DNA of 64,000 nt, taken from contig NZ_CP021111.1 in the NCBI RefSeq assembly GCF_002119665.1, positions 4,216,001-4,280,000 on the forward strand, read 5' to 3'. Shown one piece after another: positions 55,907-64,000 of the stretch. Below the pieces are notes generated by a model. It was given only the letters and a program-made list of their open reading frames with translations, had not been told where the DNA came from and searched no databases. Origin of the DNA: Bordetella genomosp. 13. Its GTDB lineage: Bacteria; Pseudomonadota; Gammaproteobacteria; Burkholderiales; Burkholderiaceae_B. Numbering within the stretch: the stretch's first letter is position 1; each line of letters begins with the position of its first letter. Position numbers and translations under genes: made by a program.

Positions 55907-56278
55907 GGTGCCTCCTCTTGCGCGCGCGGGCGCGGACATGCCGCGCGTGCGCTGCTCCATCGTACGTCGGTAGTGCTGCGTAAGGTGCTGTTCATCAGAC
56001 CATGCCTGACAGCGAAGTTTCGATTCGGTTCATTGCCGTGTGATTCGATAGTTTTCCTTGCCGCGCCATGCGAGGCCTGACGAACCGCCTGTACGGCGCG
56101 CGACACCCGCCGCTGCGGCGTGGGCCGGTACTGCCGCGTAATCCCGCGTATCGCCGCGATACGCCCGCGCGGACGGCATGTGCGTACACTGGCTCGTCGT
56201 CGCCCAGCCGGAGTACCACCCGATGTCCCGTCGCAGCACGCACACGCAACAGGAACCGCAGCCGGTGGCGCGGCCCGC
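55907..56278. other. Divergent intergenic region without recognised element
   Basis: These 372 nt separate the SDR and esterase starts. Open frames here (for example the extension to 56068/56120) have no family resemblance or good ribosome sites. I see no strong promoter, operator or repeat. Confidence 0.5.
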
Positions 56279-57412
56279 ATGCCGATGAAGCGGGGAGGCC
56301 TGGCCGGCCTGTTCCTGAAGACCGCCCGCAACTTCGCGCGCCTGCAGGACAAGCTCGTGCGCGCCAACACGCGTCGGCTGGTCGCGCAGGTCAAGCCCGC
56401 GGCGAAGCGGGCCAAATCAGCAACCGCCGCCGCGGCCAGGTCGCTGGCCGGATCCGGCGCCAAGCCCCGCAGCGCCAGGACCGGCTCCGCCGCCCGCGGC
56501 GGAGCGCATGCGACGCCGATCACCGCCATTCCGGGCGCCGGCATCTGGCAGCCGTTGCAGCAGTTCTCCGCGCCGGGCGGACGTCGGCTGGCCTACGCCC
56601 GCTACCGTCCAAAGGGCCGCATACAGGGCATGCCGCTGGTGGTGATGCTGCACGGCTGCCGGCAGAACGCGGCGGAGCTGGCGCTGGGCACCCGCATGAA
56701 CCTGCAGGCCGACCGGGCGGGCTTCGTGGTCCTGTATCCGCAACAGGCGCTGGCGCGCCATTCGCATCGTTGCTGGCGATGGTTCCAGCTTCATACGGGC
56801 GGACAGGACGACGCGGACGCGATCGCCGCGCTGATCCGTGCGGAGATCGCGCGCGAGGGGCTGGACGGCCGGCGCGTCTACCTGGCCGGGATGTCGGCCG
56901 GGGCCGGGATCGCGGCGCTGATCGCGCTGCGCCACCCCGACCTGGTCAGCGCCATCGCGCTGCACTCCGGCGTGGTCACCGGCGGCGCGCGCACCGCCGT
57001 GGAGGGCCTGAATGTGATGCGGCGCGGCACCTTGCGCAATCCGGCCGCGCTGGTGGATGCGGTGGCCGCCCCGGCGGTCTTTCATCTGGGCATGCCGGCC
57101 CTGGTGGTGCACGGCCTGCGCGACACCGCGGTGTCGCCGCGCAATGCGCATCAACTGGTGGAGCAGTTCCGCCACATCAACGGAGCCGGGCACGCCGAGA
57201 CCTCGGTGCGGGTGCTGGGCAAAGGCACCCGCCGCGAGTACCGCCGCACCGACGTACTATGCAGACGCAAGCCCGTGGTGCGGCTGTGCGAGATCCCCCG
57301 GGTGGAACATGCCTGGAGCGGCGGCGACCCGGCGATCGAATATCACGCCGACACCGGCCCGGACGCCTCGGTGCTGGCCTGGCAGTTCTTCCGGCGGCAC
57401 AGGCGGCCGTGA
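56279..57412 (+). CDS. PHB depolymerase-family esterase
   Basis: This 377-residue alpha/beta hydrolase of the LpqC/PHB-depolymerase group has oxyanion region VVMLHGCRQNAAELAL, nucleophile elbow GMSAGAG and catalytic-His region VEHAWSGGD. The first about 80 residues are basic and Ala/Lys-rich with no clean signal peptide, so it may act on intracellular polyhydroxyalkanoate, as similar proteins do in this group. The start is ATG 56279; ATG 56285 is equivalent. Confidence 0.87.
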   Translation: MPMKRGGLAGLFLKTARNFARLQDKLVRANTRRLVAQVKPAAKRAKSATAAAARSLAGSGAKPRSARTGSAARGGAHATPITAIPGAGIWQPLQQFSAPGGRRLAYARYRPKGRIQGMPLVVMLHGCRQNAAELALGTRMNLQADRAGFVVLYPQQALARHSHRCWRWFQLHTGGQDDADAIAALIRAEIAREGLDGRRVYLAGMSAGAGIAALIALRHPDLVSAIALHSGVVTGGARTAVEGLNVMRRGTLRNPAALVDAVAAPAVFHLGMPALVVHGLRDTAVSPRNAHQLVEQFRHINGAGHAETSVRVLGKGTRREYRRTDVLCRRKPVVRLCEIPRVEHAWSGGDPAIEYHADTGPDASVLAWQFFRRHRRP

Positions 57413-57518
57413 ACGGCCGCACGTCATGGCCGCACTTCACAAAGGCCTCACCGTCTTCATCCGATCCTCATCATTGCCACGCAAACTGTGCGCCATTGCA
57501 ACCCAGGAGGATCGAAAG

Positions 57519-58043
57519 ATGAAATCCTTGCGCAATACCGCCTCCATCGCGGCCGCGGCGCTGCGGGCCGCCGCGCCCGTCCGGATCGCCACGCTGGTCA
57601 TGCTGTGGGCGCTGGCGACCGTGCCGTTGATGGCGGCCATCGCCGCACATGCCGCCTCCGACGCCGTGCCCAGGCTGGACACGCTGGCCAGCGACGGCGC
57701 CAGCGGCGCTTCCCCGCGCGGCCACAGGATGGCGGCCCAGGCAGACCCGCACGAACCTGGCACGCCGGCGCCGGCTCAGTCGCCCAGTGCCAGCCCTTCC
57801 CTGCGCGGATCCGCGCCGCCGGTAAGCCCCGACGGGCCGATCACGATACCCTGCAACCCGCTCGGGAACTCGACTTCGCTGACCTCGTGCCCCCATTTCC
57901 GCAGCGCCGGCGCCAGCTTAACCAGCGAGGTGCCGCGCTCGAGTTCCGTGGAACGGTTGCGGCTCCCCATGTTGGGCAATGCGATGGCCTGCTGGATGTC
58001 CAGTTGCCAGTCCAGCACGCCCACCAGCGTCTTGGCCACGTAG
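57519..58043 (+). CDS. Possible small exported protein overlapping ggt 3' end
   Basis: ATG 57519 is preceded by an excellent AGGAGG, and the predicted N terminus (MKSLRNTASIAAAALRAA...) has a basic start and a hydrophobic segment (VMLWALATVPLMAAIAAHAA). The next about 40 residues are Ala/Pro/Ser-rich. The frame then runs antisense through the last 268 nt of ggt, which is unlikely to be real coding. Either the true product is short and a frameshift has lost its stop, or the convergent genes overlap. No family recognised. Confidence 0.4.
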   Translation: MKSLRNTASIAAAALRAAAPVRIATLVMLWALATVPLMAAIAAHAASDAVPRLDTLASDGASGASPRGHRMAAQADPHEPGTPAPAQSPSASPSLRGSAPPVSPDGPITIPCNPLGNSTSLTSCPHFRSAGASLTSEVPRSSSVERLRLPMLGNAMACWMSSCQSSTPTSVLAT

Positions 58044-59551
58044 TTGATGATGGCGCTGCCGCCCGGCGAGCCCACGGCCATGTACGGTTTGCCCGCGCGA
58101 AACACGATCATCGGCGACATGGAGCTGCGCGGCCGCTTGCCGGGCTCGATGCGGTTGGCCACCAGCCTGCCCTCAGGGTCGCTGAAGGACGACGAGAAGT
58201 CGGTCATCTCGTTGTTCAGCAGGAAACCGCGCACCAGGATCTTGCTGCCGAAGGCCGCCTCGATGGTTGAGGTCATCGACACCACGTTGCCCTCGTGGTC
58301 CACCGCAGAGATGTGCGTGGTGGAGGGCAGCTCGAGCGCGTCGTCGCGCGCGCGCGCCTGCAGCAGGCCGGCCGGATCGCCGGGCAGGGCCGTGCCCATG
58401 CTGCGGTCGGATCTTATCGACGCGCCACGCCGCTGCAGATAGCGCGGGTCCAGCAGCGCAGTCACAGGCACGTCGACGAAGGCCGGATCGCCCACGTAGA
58501 AATCGCGGTCGGCATAGGCCAGCCGGCCCGCCTCCGAGAAATAGTGCACCGCCTGCGCGCTGCCTGGCCTGAAGCTGCCCATGGGATGCTGCTGCAGCAT
58601 GCCCAGCATCTGCAGCACGGCCAGCGGCCCGCTGCTGGGAGGCGGCGGCCCGCACAGCAGGTACGCGCGATAACGTCCGCACACCGGTTCGCGCACCTGC
58701 GCGCGATAACCGGCCAGGTCCGCCTCGGTAAGGTCGCCCGGCTGGACATGGCCGCGAACCGCCGCCACGATATCGCGGGCGATGTCGCCGCGATAGAACG
58801 CGTCCGGCCCTTCGTCCGCCACGCGGCGCAGCACCTGCGCCAGCTGCGGGTTCTTCAGCATGTGCCCCACCGGCCACGCGCTGCCGTCCGGCGCGAGAAA
58901 GTAACGCGCCGCCTCGGGCTGCGCGGCCAGCTCCGGCGTGCCGGCCACCAGGGCATGCAGCCGCGGGGATACGGCGAAGCCGTGGTGCGCGATGTCTATG
59001 GCCGGCTCGAACAAGGCTTTCCATGGCAGCCGGCCATGTTGGCGATGCGCCAGTTCCAGCCCGCGCAACAGGCCCGGCGTGGCCACGGCGCGCCCGTTGT
59101 TCACCGCCTCTCTGAACGGTATCGGTTTGCCGTCGCGCAGGAAGCGATCCGGCCGCGCGGCGGCGGGCGCGGTCTCGCGGCTGTCGTAGACCTGCAGCGC
59201 GCCGCCCGCGGCCTGATAGTGGACCATGAACGCCCCGCCGCCCAGGCCCGACGACTGAGGCTCGACCACGGCTAGCACGAGTTGCGTGGCGATGACCGCG
59301 TCGGTGGCGCTGCCGCCCTGCTTCAGCATGGCATAGCCCGCCTGCGTGGCCAGCGGATTGGCCGAGGCCACCATGAAGCGGCGCGCATGGGCCAGCGGCT
59401 TGGCGGCGTAGCCGGTGCCGGCCTCGGGGTTGACGTCGGGCGCGGCCACGGCCGGCTGGGCAAGGATGGGCTGCATGGGCATGAGGCACAGCAGCGAGCC
59501 GGCCAGCACTGCCAGGCGGGCGAGTTGGCGCATGGGTCTATCCGTTTGCAT
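57776..59551 (-). CDS. ggt: Gamma-glutamyltransferase
   Basis: Ggt is a periplasmic Ntn-hydrolase that cleaves gamma-glutamyl bonds of glutathione. The 591-residue precursor has a signal peptide (LAVLAGSLLCLMPMQPILAQ) and undergoes autocleavage before the nucleophile Thr in STTHISAVDHEGNVVSMTSTIE. The large subunit has GGSATDAVIATQLVL and SSGLGGGAFMVHY; the end PRREGLALGD is typical. ATG 59551 is taken; ATG 59533 (MRQLARLAV) is an equally good start for the signal peptide. Confidence 0.94.
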   Translation of the reverse strand: MQTDRPMRQLARLAVLAGSLLCLMPMQPILAQPAVAAPDVNPEAGTGYAAKPLAHARRFMVASANPLATQAGYAMLKQGGSATDAVIATQLVLAVVEPQSSGLGGGAFMVHYQAAGGALQVYDSRETAPAAARPDRFLRDGKPIPFREAVNNGRAVATPGLLRGLELAHRQHGRLPWKALFEPAIDIAHHGFAVSPRLHALVAGTPELAAQPEAARYFLAPDGSAWPVGHMLKNPQLAQVLRRVADEGPDAFYRGDIARDIVAAVRGHVQPGDLTEADLAGYRAQVREPVCGRYRAYLLCGPPPPSSGPLAVLQMLGMLQQHPMGSFRPGSAQAVHYFSEAGRLAYADRDFYVGDPAFVDVPVTALLDPRYLQRRGASIRSDRSMGTALPGDPAGLLQARARDDALELPSTTHISAVDHEGNVVSMTSTIEAAFGSKILVRGFLLNNEMTDFSSSFSDPEGRLVANRIEPGKRPRSSMSPMIVFRAGKPYMAVGSPGGSAIINYVAKTLVGVLDWQLDIQQAIALPNMGSRNRSTELERGTSLVKLAPALRKWGHEVSEVEFPSGLQGIVIGPSGLTGGADPRREGLALGD

Positions 59552-59602
59552 GGCTTGGACGTGGCAAGGACGAGAATAAAGCTGGGCCGCCACGAGACGG
59601 GT

Positions 59603-60073
59603 TCAGGCCAGCAACACCACGGCCGCCACCGCCAGCACGCCAAGACAGAGATTCAGCAGCACCAGCTTGCGGACGGACGCCAGCGCGTCGCCCGCGGCGG
59701 GCCACTGCTGCGCCGCTACCGCGCGCGCAAGGCGCCGGTACAACGCGTAGCGTATGTGGCCGAACACCAGCACCATGACGATGCCCAGCGCGGCCATCAC
59801 CGTCCAGCCCAGCGGCATGTGGAACTGCCCGCCCGACTGCACCGCCTGCCGCGCGACGTTTCCTATCATCCACAGGCCCGTCACCAGGCTGAGCACGGCC
59901 GCGGCCAGCACGATGCCGAAGAACCGCCCCAGGGCGGCATGCATGAGCGTCAGCCGTTCCGGCGGCGGCAGCGCCGCCACGGCGGGACGCAGCGCGAAAT
60001 GCGCGAAGATCATGCCGCCCACCCAGGCAATGATGGACAACAGATGGACGAGTTTCAGCACGGCGTAGAGCAT
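59603..60073 (-). CDS. Four-helix membrane protein, CopD-like
   Basis: This 156-residue protein has about four transmembrane helices, with His in KLVHLLSIIAWVGGMIFAHFAL and in the loop GHIRYALYRRL. That His placement is typical of CopD/DUF2269-like proteins, some of which bind heme or copper. ATG 60073 follows AGGAGA. It is 51 nt upstream of ggt on the same strand, perhaps co-transcribed. Confidence 0.75.
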   Translation of the reverse strand: MLYAVLKLVHLLSIIAWVGGMIFAHFALRPAVAALPPPERLTLMHAALGRFFGIVLAAAVLSLVTGLWMIGNVARQAVQSGGQFHMPLGWTVMAALGIVMVLVFGHIRYALYRRLARAVAAQQWPAAGDALASVRKLVLLNLCLGVLAVAAVVLLA

Positions 60074-60174
60074 GGGGGTCTCCTGGAGGCGATGTCGGAG
60101 CCTACCACTGTGCGCGGTCCTGTGGTCCGCCCGCGTGGCCTGCCATTGCGGAATGCGCAACACGCGCGGCGCAG

Positions 60175-61767
60175 CTACAGGTCCAGCAGCAGCAACCGCC
60201 CCGACAGCGGCGCGCTGTTGAGCGTGTCCATGGGCACGCTATGCCGCTCGGTCGATATCGCCAAGCGCTCGGGTCCCTCCGCGCCAGGCCGCGCAAACGC
60301 CAGATCGGTGGCACACGGCACCGGCAGGCCGATCACGCGGTCCACCTGGCCGTCCTGAGCCAGGCGGACGACCGACCAGCCGTCGCGCAGCGCGGTCCAT
60401 ACCGCGCCCTGCGCGTCGAACGCCAGGCCGCTGATACGGCCCGAGCCGCGCGGCAGCGTGGCCAGACGGCGCACGGCGGGCTGATCGGGGTGCAGCATCA
60501 GGATGGACCCGGATTCGGGCAAGGTCGCATACAGCAGGCGCTGCCGCGCATTCCAGCCCAGGCATTGCACCGGCTCGCCGATGCGCCATCGCACATCCAG
60601 CGTGCCGTCCGCGCGCCGCAGGCCGATGGCGGCGCCGGACTCGGGCAGCCCCACGGCCGCCCAGATACCGTCGCCCTCGCCATTGCACAACGCCAACACC
60701 CGGCCGGCGATCCAGCCGTCGAGCGTGTTGGCGGCTCCGTCCGCCCCGACGCGCAGCACGCCGCGTTCGTGCACAGCGATCACGCCGCCGCCGTCGAGCA
60801 ACAGGCCCACGATGGGCGATTCGACCGTGACGACTTCCCGGTCCTGCCCGTTCTCGTAGAGGCGCACGGACGGCGCCAGCGTATCGGACCACCACAGCCG
60901 GCCGCCGTCCGCGGACCACAAGGGGCAGGCCCCGCGAAAGGCCCATGGGCCGGGCGCCGCCGTGACGGCCGCCTCCGCGTCGGCCCCGACATCGGTCGCC
61001 ACGGTGGGCAACTGCGCGCCGACGCGCCGCGCGGCTTCCGCGACTTCAGGACCAAGCAGTTCCAGGCGTTCGCGCGTCAGCCGGTAGGCCGGCCCGGCCA
61101 CGCTGATGGCGCCGCGCACCTGGCCCGCGCGATCGACCACGGGCGCCCCCACGCAGCGCACGCCCAGCACGATCTCTTCATCGTCGATGGCATATCCGCG
61201 CGCCCGGGTGATGCGCAGCTCCATGTGCAGCCGCCGCCGATCCGTGATGGTCAGCGGCGTCAGCGGCTTGAGCACGGCGTCGCGCACGAATGCCTCGCGC
61301 GCTTCATCGGCCATGGCCGACAGGATCGCCTTGCCCTGGCTGGTGCAGTGCACGGGCTTGCGCTCGCCCAGCGCGGCGGCCGAACGCTGGCTGTGCGCGC
61401 CGTCGCAGCGTTCCAGCGAAATGACCTCGCGGCCATCCAGCGCCGCCAGATAGGTCGTCTCGCCGGTCAGATCGCGCAACTGGCGAAGCTCGAGGGCGCC
61501 CGAAGCCACCAGGTCCGGCATGGCATAGGCCTGGCGCGCCATCTCGAAACAGCGAAATCCCAGGCAATACACCTTGCGCAATGGGTCGCGGCGCAGCATG
61601 CCGCGCGCGACCAGGGTCGCCAGCAGCCGATAGACGGTGGTGCGCGGCAAGGCCAGCCGGTCGGCCAGTTCGCTCTGGCCCAGGCCGTCGGGCGCGGCGC
61701 CGATGGCGTCCAGCACGTCGAGCGCCTTCTCGAGGGCGCCGGTTCCTTCGCCTGGAGAAGCAGCCAT
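60175..61767 (-). CDS. IclR-family regulator fused to an SMP-30/gluconolactonase-like propeller
   Basis: This 530-residue protein has an N-terminal IclR winged HTH (SELADRLALPRTTVYRLLATLVARG, about residues 32-56) and the IclR effector domain (to about 265, with ALGERKPVHCTSQGKAILSAM). A C-terminal six-bladed SMP-30/regucalcin-like propeller follows (about 275-530), with WSADGGRLWWSDTL and GRISGLAFDAQGAVW. The natural reading is that the enzyme-like domain binds or hydrolyses a sugar lactone while the other part controls catabolic genes. Divergent from the RraA-like gene with a shared motif at both starts. Confidence 0.88.
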   Translation of the reverse strand: MAASPGEGTGALEKALDVLDAIGAAPDGLGQSELADRLALPRTTVYRLLATLVARGMLRRDPLRKVYCLGFRCFEMARQAYAMPDLVASGALELRQLRDLTGETTYLAALDGREVISLERCDGAHSQRSAAALGERKPVHCTSQGKAILSAMADEAREAFVRDAVLKPLTPLTITDRRRLHMELRITRARGYAIDDEEIVLGVRCVGAPVVDRAGQVRGAISVAGPAYRLTRERLELLGPEVAEAARRVGAQLPTVATDVGADAEAAVTAAPGPWAFRGACPLWSADGGRLWWSDTLAPSVRLYENGQDREVVTVESPIVGLLLDGGGVIAVHERGVLRVGADGAANTLDGWIAGRVLALCNGEGDGIWAAVGLPESGAAIGLRRADGTLDVRWRIGEPVQCLGWNARQRLLYATLPESGSILMLHPDQPAVRRLATLPRGSGRISGLAFDAQGAVWTALRDGWSVVRLAQDGQVDRVIGLPVPCATDLAFARPGAEGPERLAISTERHSVPMDTLNSAPLSGRLLLLDL

Positions 61768-61769
61768 GA

Positions 61770-61779
61770 GTTTGTCTCA
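61770..61779 (-). promoter_or_regulatory. Half of paired motif at iclR-type gene start
   Basis: GTTTGTCTCA, the reverse complement of the motif at 61907-61916. Read on the coding strand it is TGAGACAAAC, ending 2 bases before the regulator's ATG. Confidence 0.55.
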
Positions 61780-61906
61780 GATAGTGGTACGTGGCGCGCC
61801 ACGGGCGTGTGCGCAATGGTTCGAGACGATTCTATTCCAGGGGCAAGGTCTCTAGGATGGATGTGGGCCCTGTCCATTGGACGCCGCGGCACACATTCCC
61901 ACAGTA

Positions 61907-61916
61907 TGAGACAAAC
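61907..61916 (+). promoter_or_regulatory. Half of paired motif at rraA-like gene start
   Basis: TGAGACAAAC, ending 3 bases before the ATG. Being identical and mirror-placed before both divergent genes, 128 nt apart, it looks like an IclR binding half-site that could block translation start regions or promote looping. Confidence 0.55.
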
Positions 61917-61919
61917 GCC

Positions 61920-62726
61920 ATGACGCAAACTCCCGCCCCCTTGACGGCCATCCCTCAACGCGCCCCGACGCCTTTCGTACCCGATGCCGTGCTCGACCGG
62001 CTGGCCAAGGTGAGCAGCGGCTCGTTGACCACCCAGCTCTACATCAAGGGCATACGCCAGCCCGTCCTGCACGGCCTGACGCCGCTGAACAGGACGATCA
62101 AGCCGTTCGCGGGCCGCGCCTACACCATGCGCTTCGTTCCCGCACGCGAAGACGTGGACTGCTACGGCAACCTGACGACCGCGCCCAATGCGGACAATCT
62201 TCAATGGGTGGGCGTGGAGCAGCTCGAGCCCGGCCACGTGCTGGTGATCGACAGCAACAAGGACGGCCGCGCCGCATCGATGGGCAACATGCTGGTCACG
62301 CGCATGATGATGCGCGGTGCGCGCGGCGTCGTGACCGACGGCACGTTCCGCGACGGCACCGAGCTGAGCCGGCTGGACTTCCCGGTATGGAGCACGGGCA
62401 TCACGGCCACGACGCGGCTCAGCTATCACCACGTGGCCGACCTGCAGGTGCCGATCGGCTGCGCGGGCGTGGCGGTGTACCCGGGCGACGTCATCCATGG
62501 CGACGGCGACAACATCACCGTGATACCCGCGCACCTGGCCGAAGAGATGGCCGACCTGTGCGAGAAGCGCGACGAGATCGAGGCCTACCTGGCCATGCGG
62601 GTACAGGCGGGCGAGCCGCTGTGGGGCCTGTATCCGCCCAGCGATGCCACGCGCGAACAGTTCAGGCAGTGGGTGGCCGCCGGCCGCCCCGCCATTGCCG
62701 CCGCGCGCCCTGCCGGCTCACGCTGA
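61920..62726 (+). CDS. RraA-like aldolase/decarboxylase
   Basis: This 268-residue protein belongs to the RraA/HMG-aldolase (demethylmenaquinone methyltransferase-like) fold. Diagnostic segments are NKDGRAASMGNMLVTRMMMRGARGVVTDGTFRD and VPIGCAGVAVYPGDVIHGDGD; the Arg-Asp of the GxxTDGxxRD motif binds substrate and metal. Many relatives are 4-hydroxy-4-methyl-2-oxoglutarate aldolases or oxaloacetate decarboxylases rather than RNase E regulators. It starts the cluster controlled by the fused IclR. Confidence 0.85.
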   Translation: MTQTPAPLTAIPQRAPTPFVPDAVLDRLAKVSSGSLTTQLYIKGIRQPVLHGLTPLNRTIKPFAGRAYTMRFVPAREDVDCYGNLTTAPNADNLQWVGVEQLEPGHVLVIDSNKDGRAASMGNMLVTRMMMRGARGVVTDGTFRDGTELSRLDFPVWSTGITATTRLSYHHVADLQVPIGCAGVAVYPGDVIHGDGDNITVIPAHLAEEMADLCEKRDEIEAYLAMRVQAGEPLWGLYPPSDATREQFRQWVAAGRPAIAAARPAGSR

Positions 62727-62751
62727 TACGCCACATCGACAGGAGGCTCCG

Positions 62752-63222
62752 ATGAGCACACCCGCCTTCACCCCCGAGGATCATGCCGCGCTGATCCGCC
62801 GCTACTTCGACGCCTGCAACGCGGCCGACTACGACGCGCTGGTCGGTTGCTTCATGCCCGACGCCGTGCACTACTTCCCCGCAGGCCTGCCAGAGGTGCC
62901 ATGGCGCGGCGCCGACACCATCGCGCGCAAATGGATCTGGTGCGTGGAGACGCTCGGTTCGCAATGGACTATCGAGCGCATCATCGTCAGCCACGACACG
63001 CCGGAAGCCATGATCGAGTGGACGCACTGGAAGAACAAGAGCGGCACCGCCCTGCGCGGCGCGGAGTGGTACGACTTCGACCCGGCCACCGGCAAGATCG
63101 CCGAGATCCGCGCGTACTATGCGTCGCCCGCCGACAAGTCGACACGCATCAACGAGCTGGTCGACTTCGACTACGCGGGCCGGGGCTATCACCTGCGCAG
63201 CATCGCGGGGAGCGCATCATGA
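62752..63222 (+). CDS. SnoaL/NTF2-like small protein
   Basis: This 156-residue cone-shaped NTF2-fold protein begins DHAALIRRYFDACNAADYDALVGCFMPDAVHYFP, the classic SnoaL-like opening. The fold serves as isomerase, cyclase or dehydratase; no catalytic residue can be assigned. AGGAGG precedes ATG 62752. It overlaps the next gene by ATGA. Confidence 0.85.
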   Translation: MSTPAFTPEDHAALIRRYFDACNAADYDALVGCFMPDAVHYFPAGLPEVPWRGADTIARKWIWCVETLGSQWTIERIIVSHDTPEAMIEWTHWKNKSGTALRGAEWYDFDPATGKIAEIRAYYASPADKSTRINELVDFDYAGRGYHLRSIAGSAS

Positions 63223-63512
63223 TGCGCCACGTCGTGCTGTTCCGCAGGCGCCCGGAGGTGGCGCGGGACCCGGAACGCGAGGCCGAACTGGTCGCGCGCA
63301 TGCAGGCGCTGGGCGCGAACATTCCCGCCATACGGGCCTGGCGCGTGGCCTCCAATGAACTCCAGAGGCCCATCAGCTGGCACTATGTGCTGGAATCGGA
63401 AGTGGACGATGCCACCGCGTTGGATGCCTACCTGTTCCATCCGCTGCACCAGGCCCTGGTCGCGGACCTGAAGCCCTACTTCGAATGGGCGGCGGTCGAC
63501 TACACGGTGTAG
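63219..63512 (+). CDS. Dabb (stress-responsive alpha/beta barrel) family protein
   Basis: This 97-residue ferredoxin-like protein starts MMRHVVLFRRRPEV and carries HPLHQALVADLKPYFEWAAVDY, the standard Dabb end. The family dimerises and occurs in catabolic and polyketide pathways. ATG 63219 overlaps the upstream stop (ATGA), so the two are translated together. Confidence 0.85.
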   Translation: MMRHVVLFRRRPEVARDPEREAELVARMQALGANIPAIRAWRVASNELQRPISWHYVLESEVDDATALDAYLFHPLHQALVADLKPYFEWAAVDYTV

Positions 63513-63547
63513 CGCCCTTGCCCTTGCCCGCAATGCCGTAATGACCA

Positions 63548-63578
63548 GGCCCTCCGATGCCGTGCACGGAGGGCCTTT
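63548..63578. terminator. Terminator after Dabb gene
   Basis: A 9-bp stem GGCCCTCCG / CGGAGGGCC with a 10-nt loop is followed by TTTCTCTT. A second stem CGAGCCCG/CGGGCTCG (63584-63605) lies just to the right and could serve the convergent gene. Confidence 0.85.
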
Positions 63579-63617
63579 CTCTTCGAGCCCGGACAGACGG
63601 GCTCGGGGGCTCGAGGC

Positions 63618-64000
63618 TCAGGGCCGCTTGCCGAATTCCTCGAAATCGGCGCGCCAGGCAACCGCCTGTTCGCTCAGCGTAAAGCCCAGACCCGGGCGGT
63701 CCGATACGTACATGCGCCCGTCCTTCAGCTGCATCTGCTCGTTGAACATGGGGCCCAGCCATTCGAAGTGCTCCAGCCACGGCTCGATGGGATAGGCCGC
63801 GGCCAGGTGCAGGTGGATCTCCATCGCGAAGTGCGGCGCCAGCTTGCGGCCCTTGAACGCGCCCAGCGCCATGATCTCGAGGAACGGCGTGATGCCGCCG
63901 ACGCGCGGCGCATCGGGCTGGATGTAGTCGCTGCCCTCTGACATGATCAGCTGAGCATGCTCGCCGGCGCTGGTCAGCATCTCGCCGGTGGCGATGGCGG
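63618..64000 (-). CDS. Mandelate racemase/enolase-superfamily protein, 5' end beyond window
   Basis: This is the C-terminal about 127 residues of an enolase-superfamily sugar-acid dehydratase or muconate-type enzyme. YIQPDAPRVGGITPFLEIMALGAF and the His in KLAPHFAMEIHLHLAAAYP match the end of the (beta/alpha)7 barrel where the catalytic His-Asp pair resides. The frame is open at the window edge. With the RraA-like, SnoaL and Dabb genes and the IclR-lactonase regulator it suggests sugar-acid or lactone catabolism. Confidence 0.82.
   Translation of the reverse strand, partial: AIATGEMLTSAGEHAQLIMSEGSDYIQPDAPRVGGITPFLEIMALGAFKGRKLAPHFAMEIHLHLAAAYPIEPWLEHFEWLGPMFNEQMQLKDGRMYVSDRPGLGFTLSEQAVAWRADFEEFGKRP

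Overview
The window is high-GC DNA from a betaproteobacterium. The housekeeping order dusB-fis-purH-ruvC-ruvA, the minCDE operon, the giant duplicated UvrA and the protein sequences themselves point to Burkholderiales, most likely Alcaligenaceae (Bordetella/Achromobacter type). This is judged from recognition of sequence, not from a database search. About 58 protein genes are supported; no rRNA, tRNA, CRISPR array, phage or insertion-sequence transposase was seen.

Layout. 1-5 kb: tail of a UbiH-type flavin monooxygenase, then dusB, fis, purH, ruvC and ruvA, all on +. 5-9.3 kb: a minus-strand block (NDUFA9-like epimerase, a Fic toxin with its antitoxin, a threonine dehydratase-type enzyme) separating ruvA from ruvB. 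9.3-20 kb: recQ, an usher-like lipoprotein, an OmpR/EnvZ-type two-component pair, a cytochrome bd-like gene pair whose large subunit has lost its heme ligands, and glnS. 20-30 kb: minCDE, small lipoprotein, hydrolase, ettA, an acidic protein, an M23 peptidase, a glycosyltransferase, a LysR regulator, a 42-residue basic protein, and kdgK-eda. 30-38 kb: a 1952-residue double UvrA behind a LexA-type SOS box, then pabB-pabC. 38-41 kb: a MarR/flavin-monooxygenase/small-protein cassette of different base composition, bracketed by repeats. 41-53 kb: tcdA, a MacA-MacB-NodT efflux operon, an MFS transporter, a ChaC-type cyclotransferase, pdxH, a flavin reductase, lhgO and purU. 53-64 kb: a GH15 enzyme with an SDR, a PHB-depolymerase-like esterase, ggt, a small membrane protein, and a catabolic-looking cluster controlled by an IclR regulator fused to an SMP-30 propeller.

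The most striking unexplained structure is a family of six palindromic elements (A-F, about 131-135 bp each). They share a conserved core of about 76 nt that can fold into two internal hairpins, enclosed by long inverted arms. The arms differ between copies but match each other within each copy. All six lie between convergent genes. Copies C/F (246 bp) and D/E (about 178 bp) are inverted duplicates of each other about 14.6 and 11.3 kb apart, so they form nested inverted repeats around the efflux/pdxH/purU region, with the MarR-monooxygenase cassette sitting between C and D. Other points for follow-up are the heme-less CydA homologue with its intact CydB partner, the SOS box in front of the double UvrA, and the IclR-SMP-30 fusion with a matched motif at both divergent start codons.
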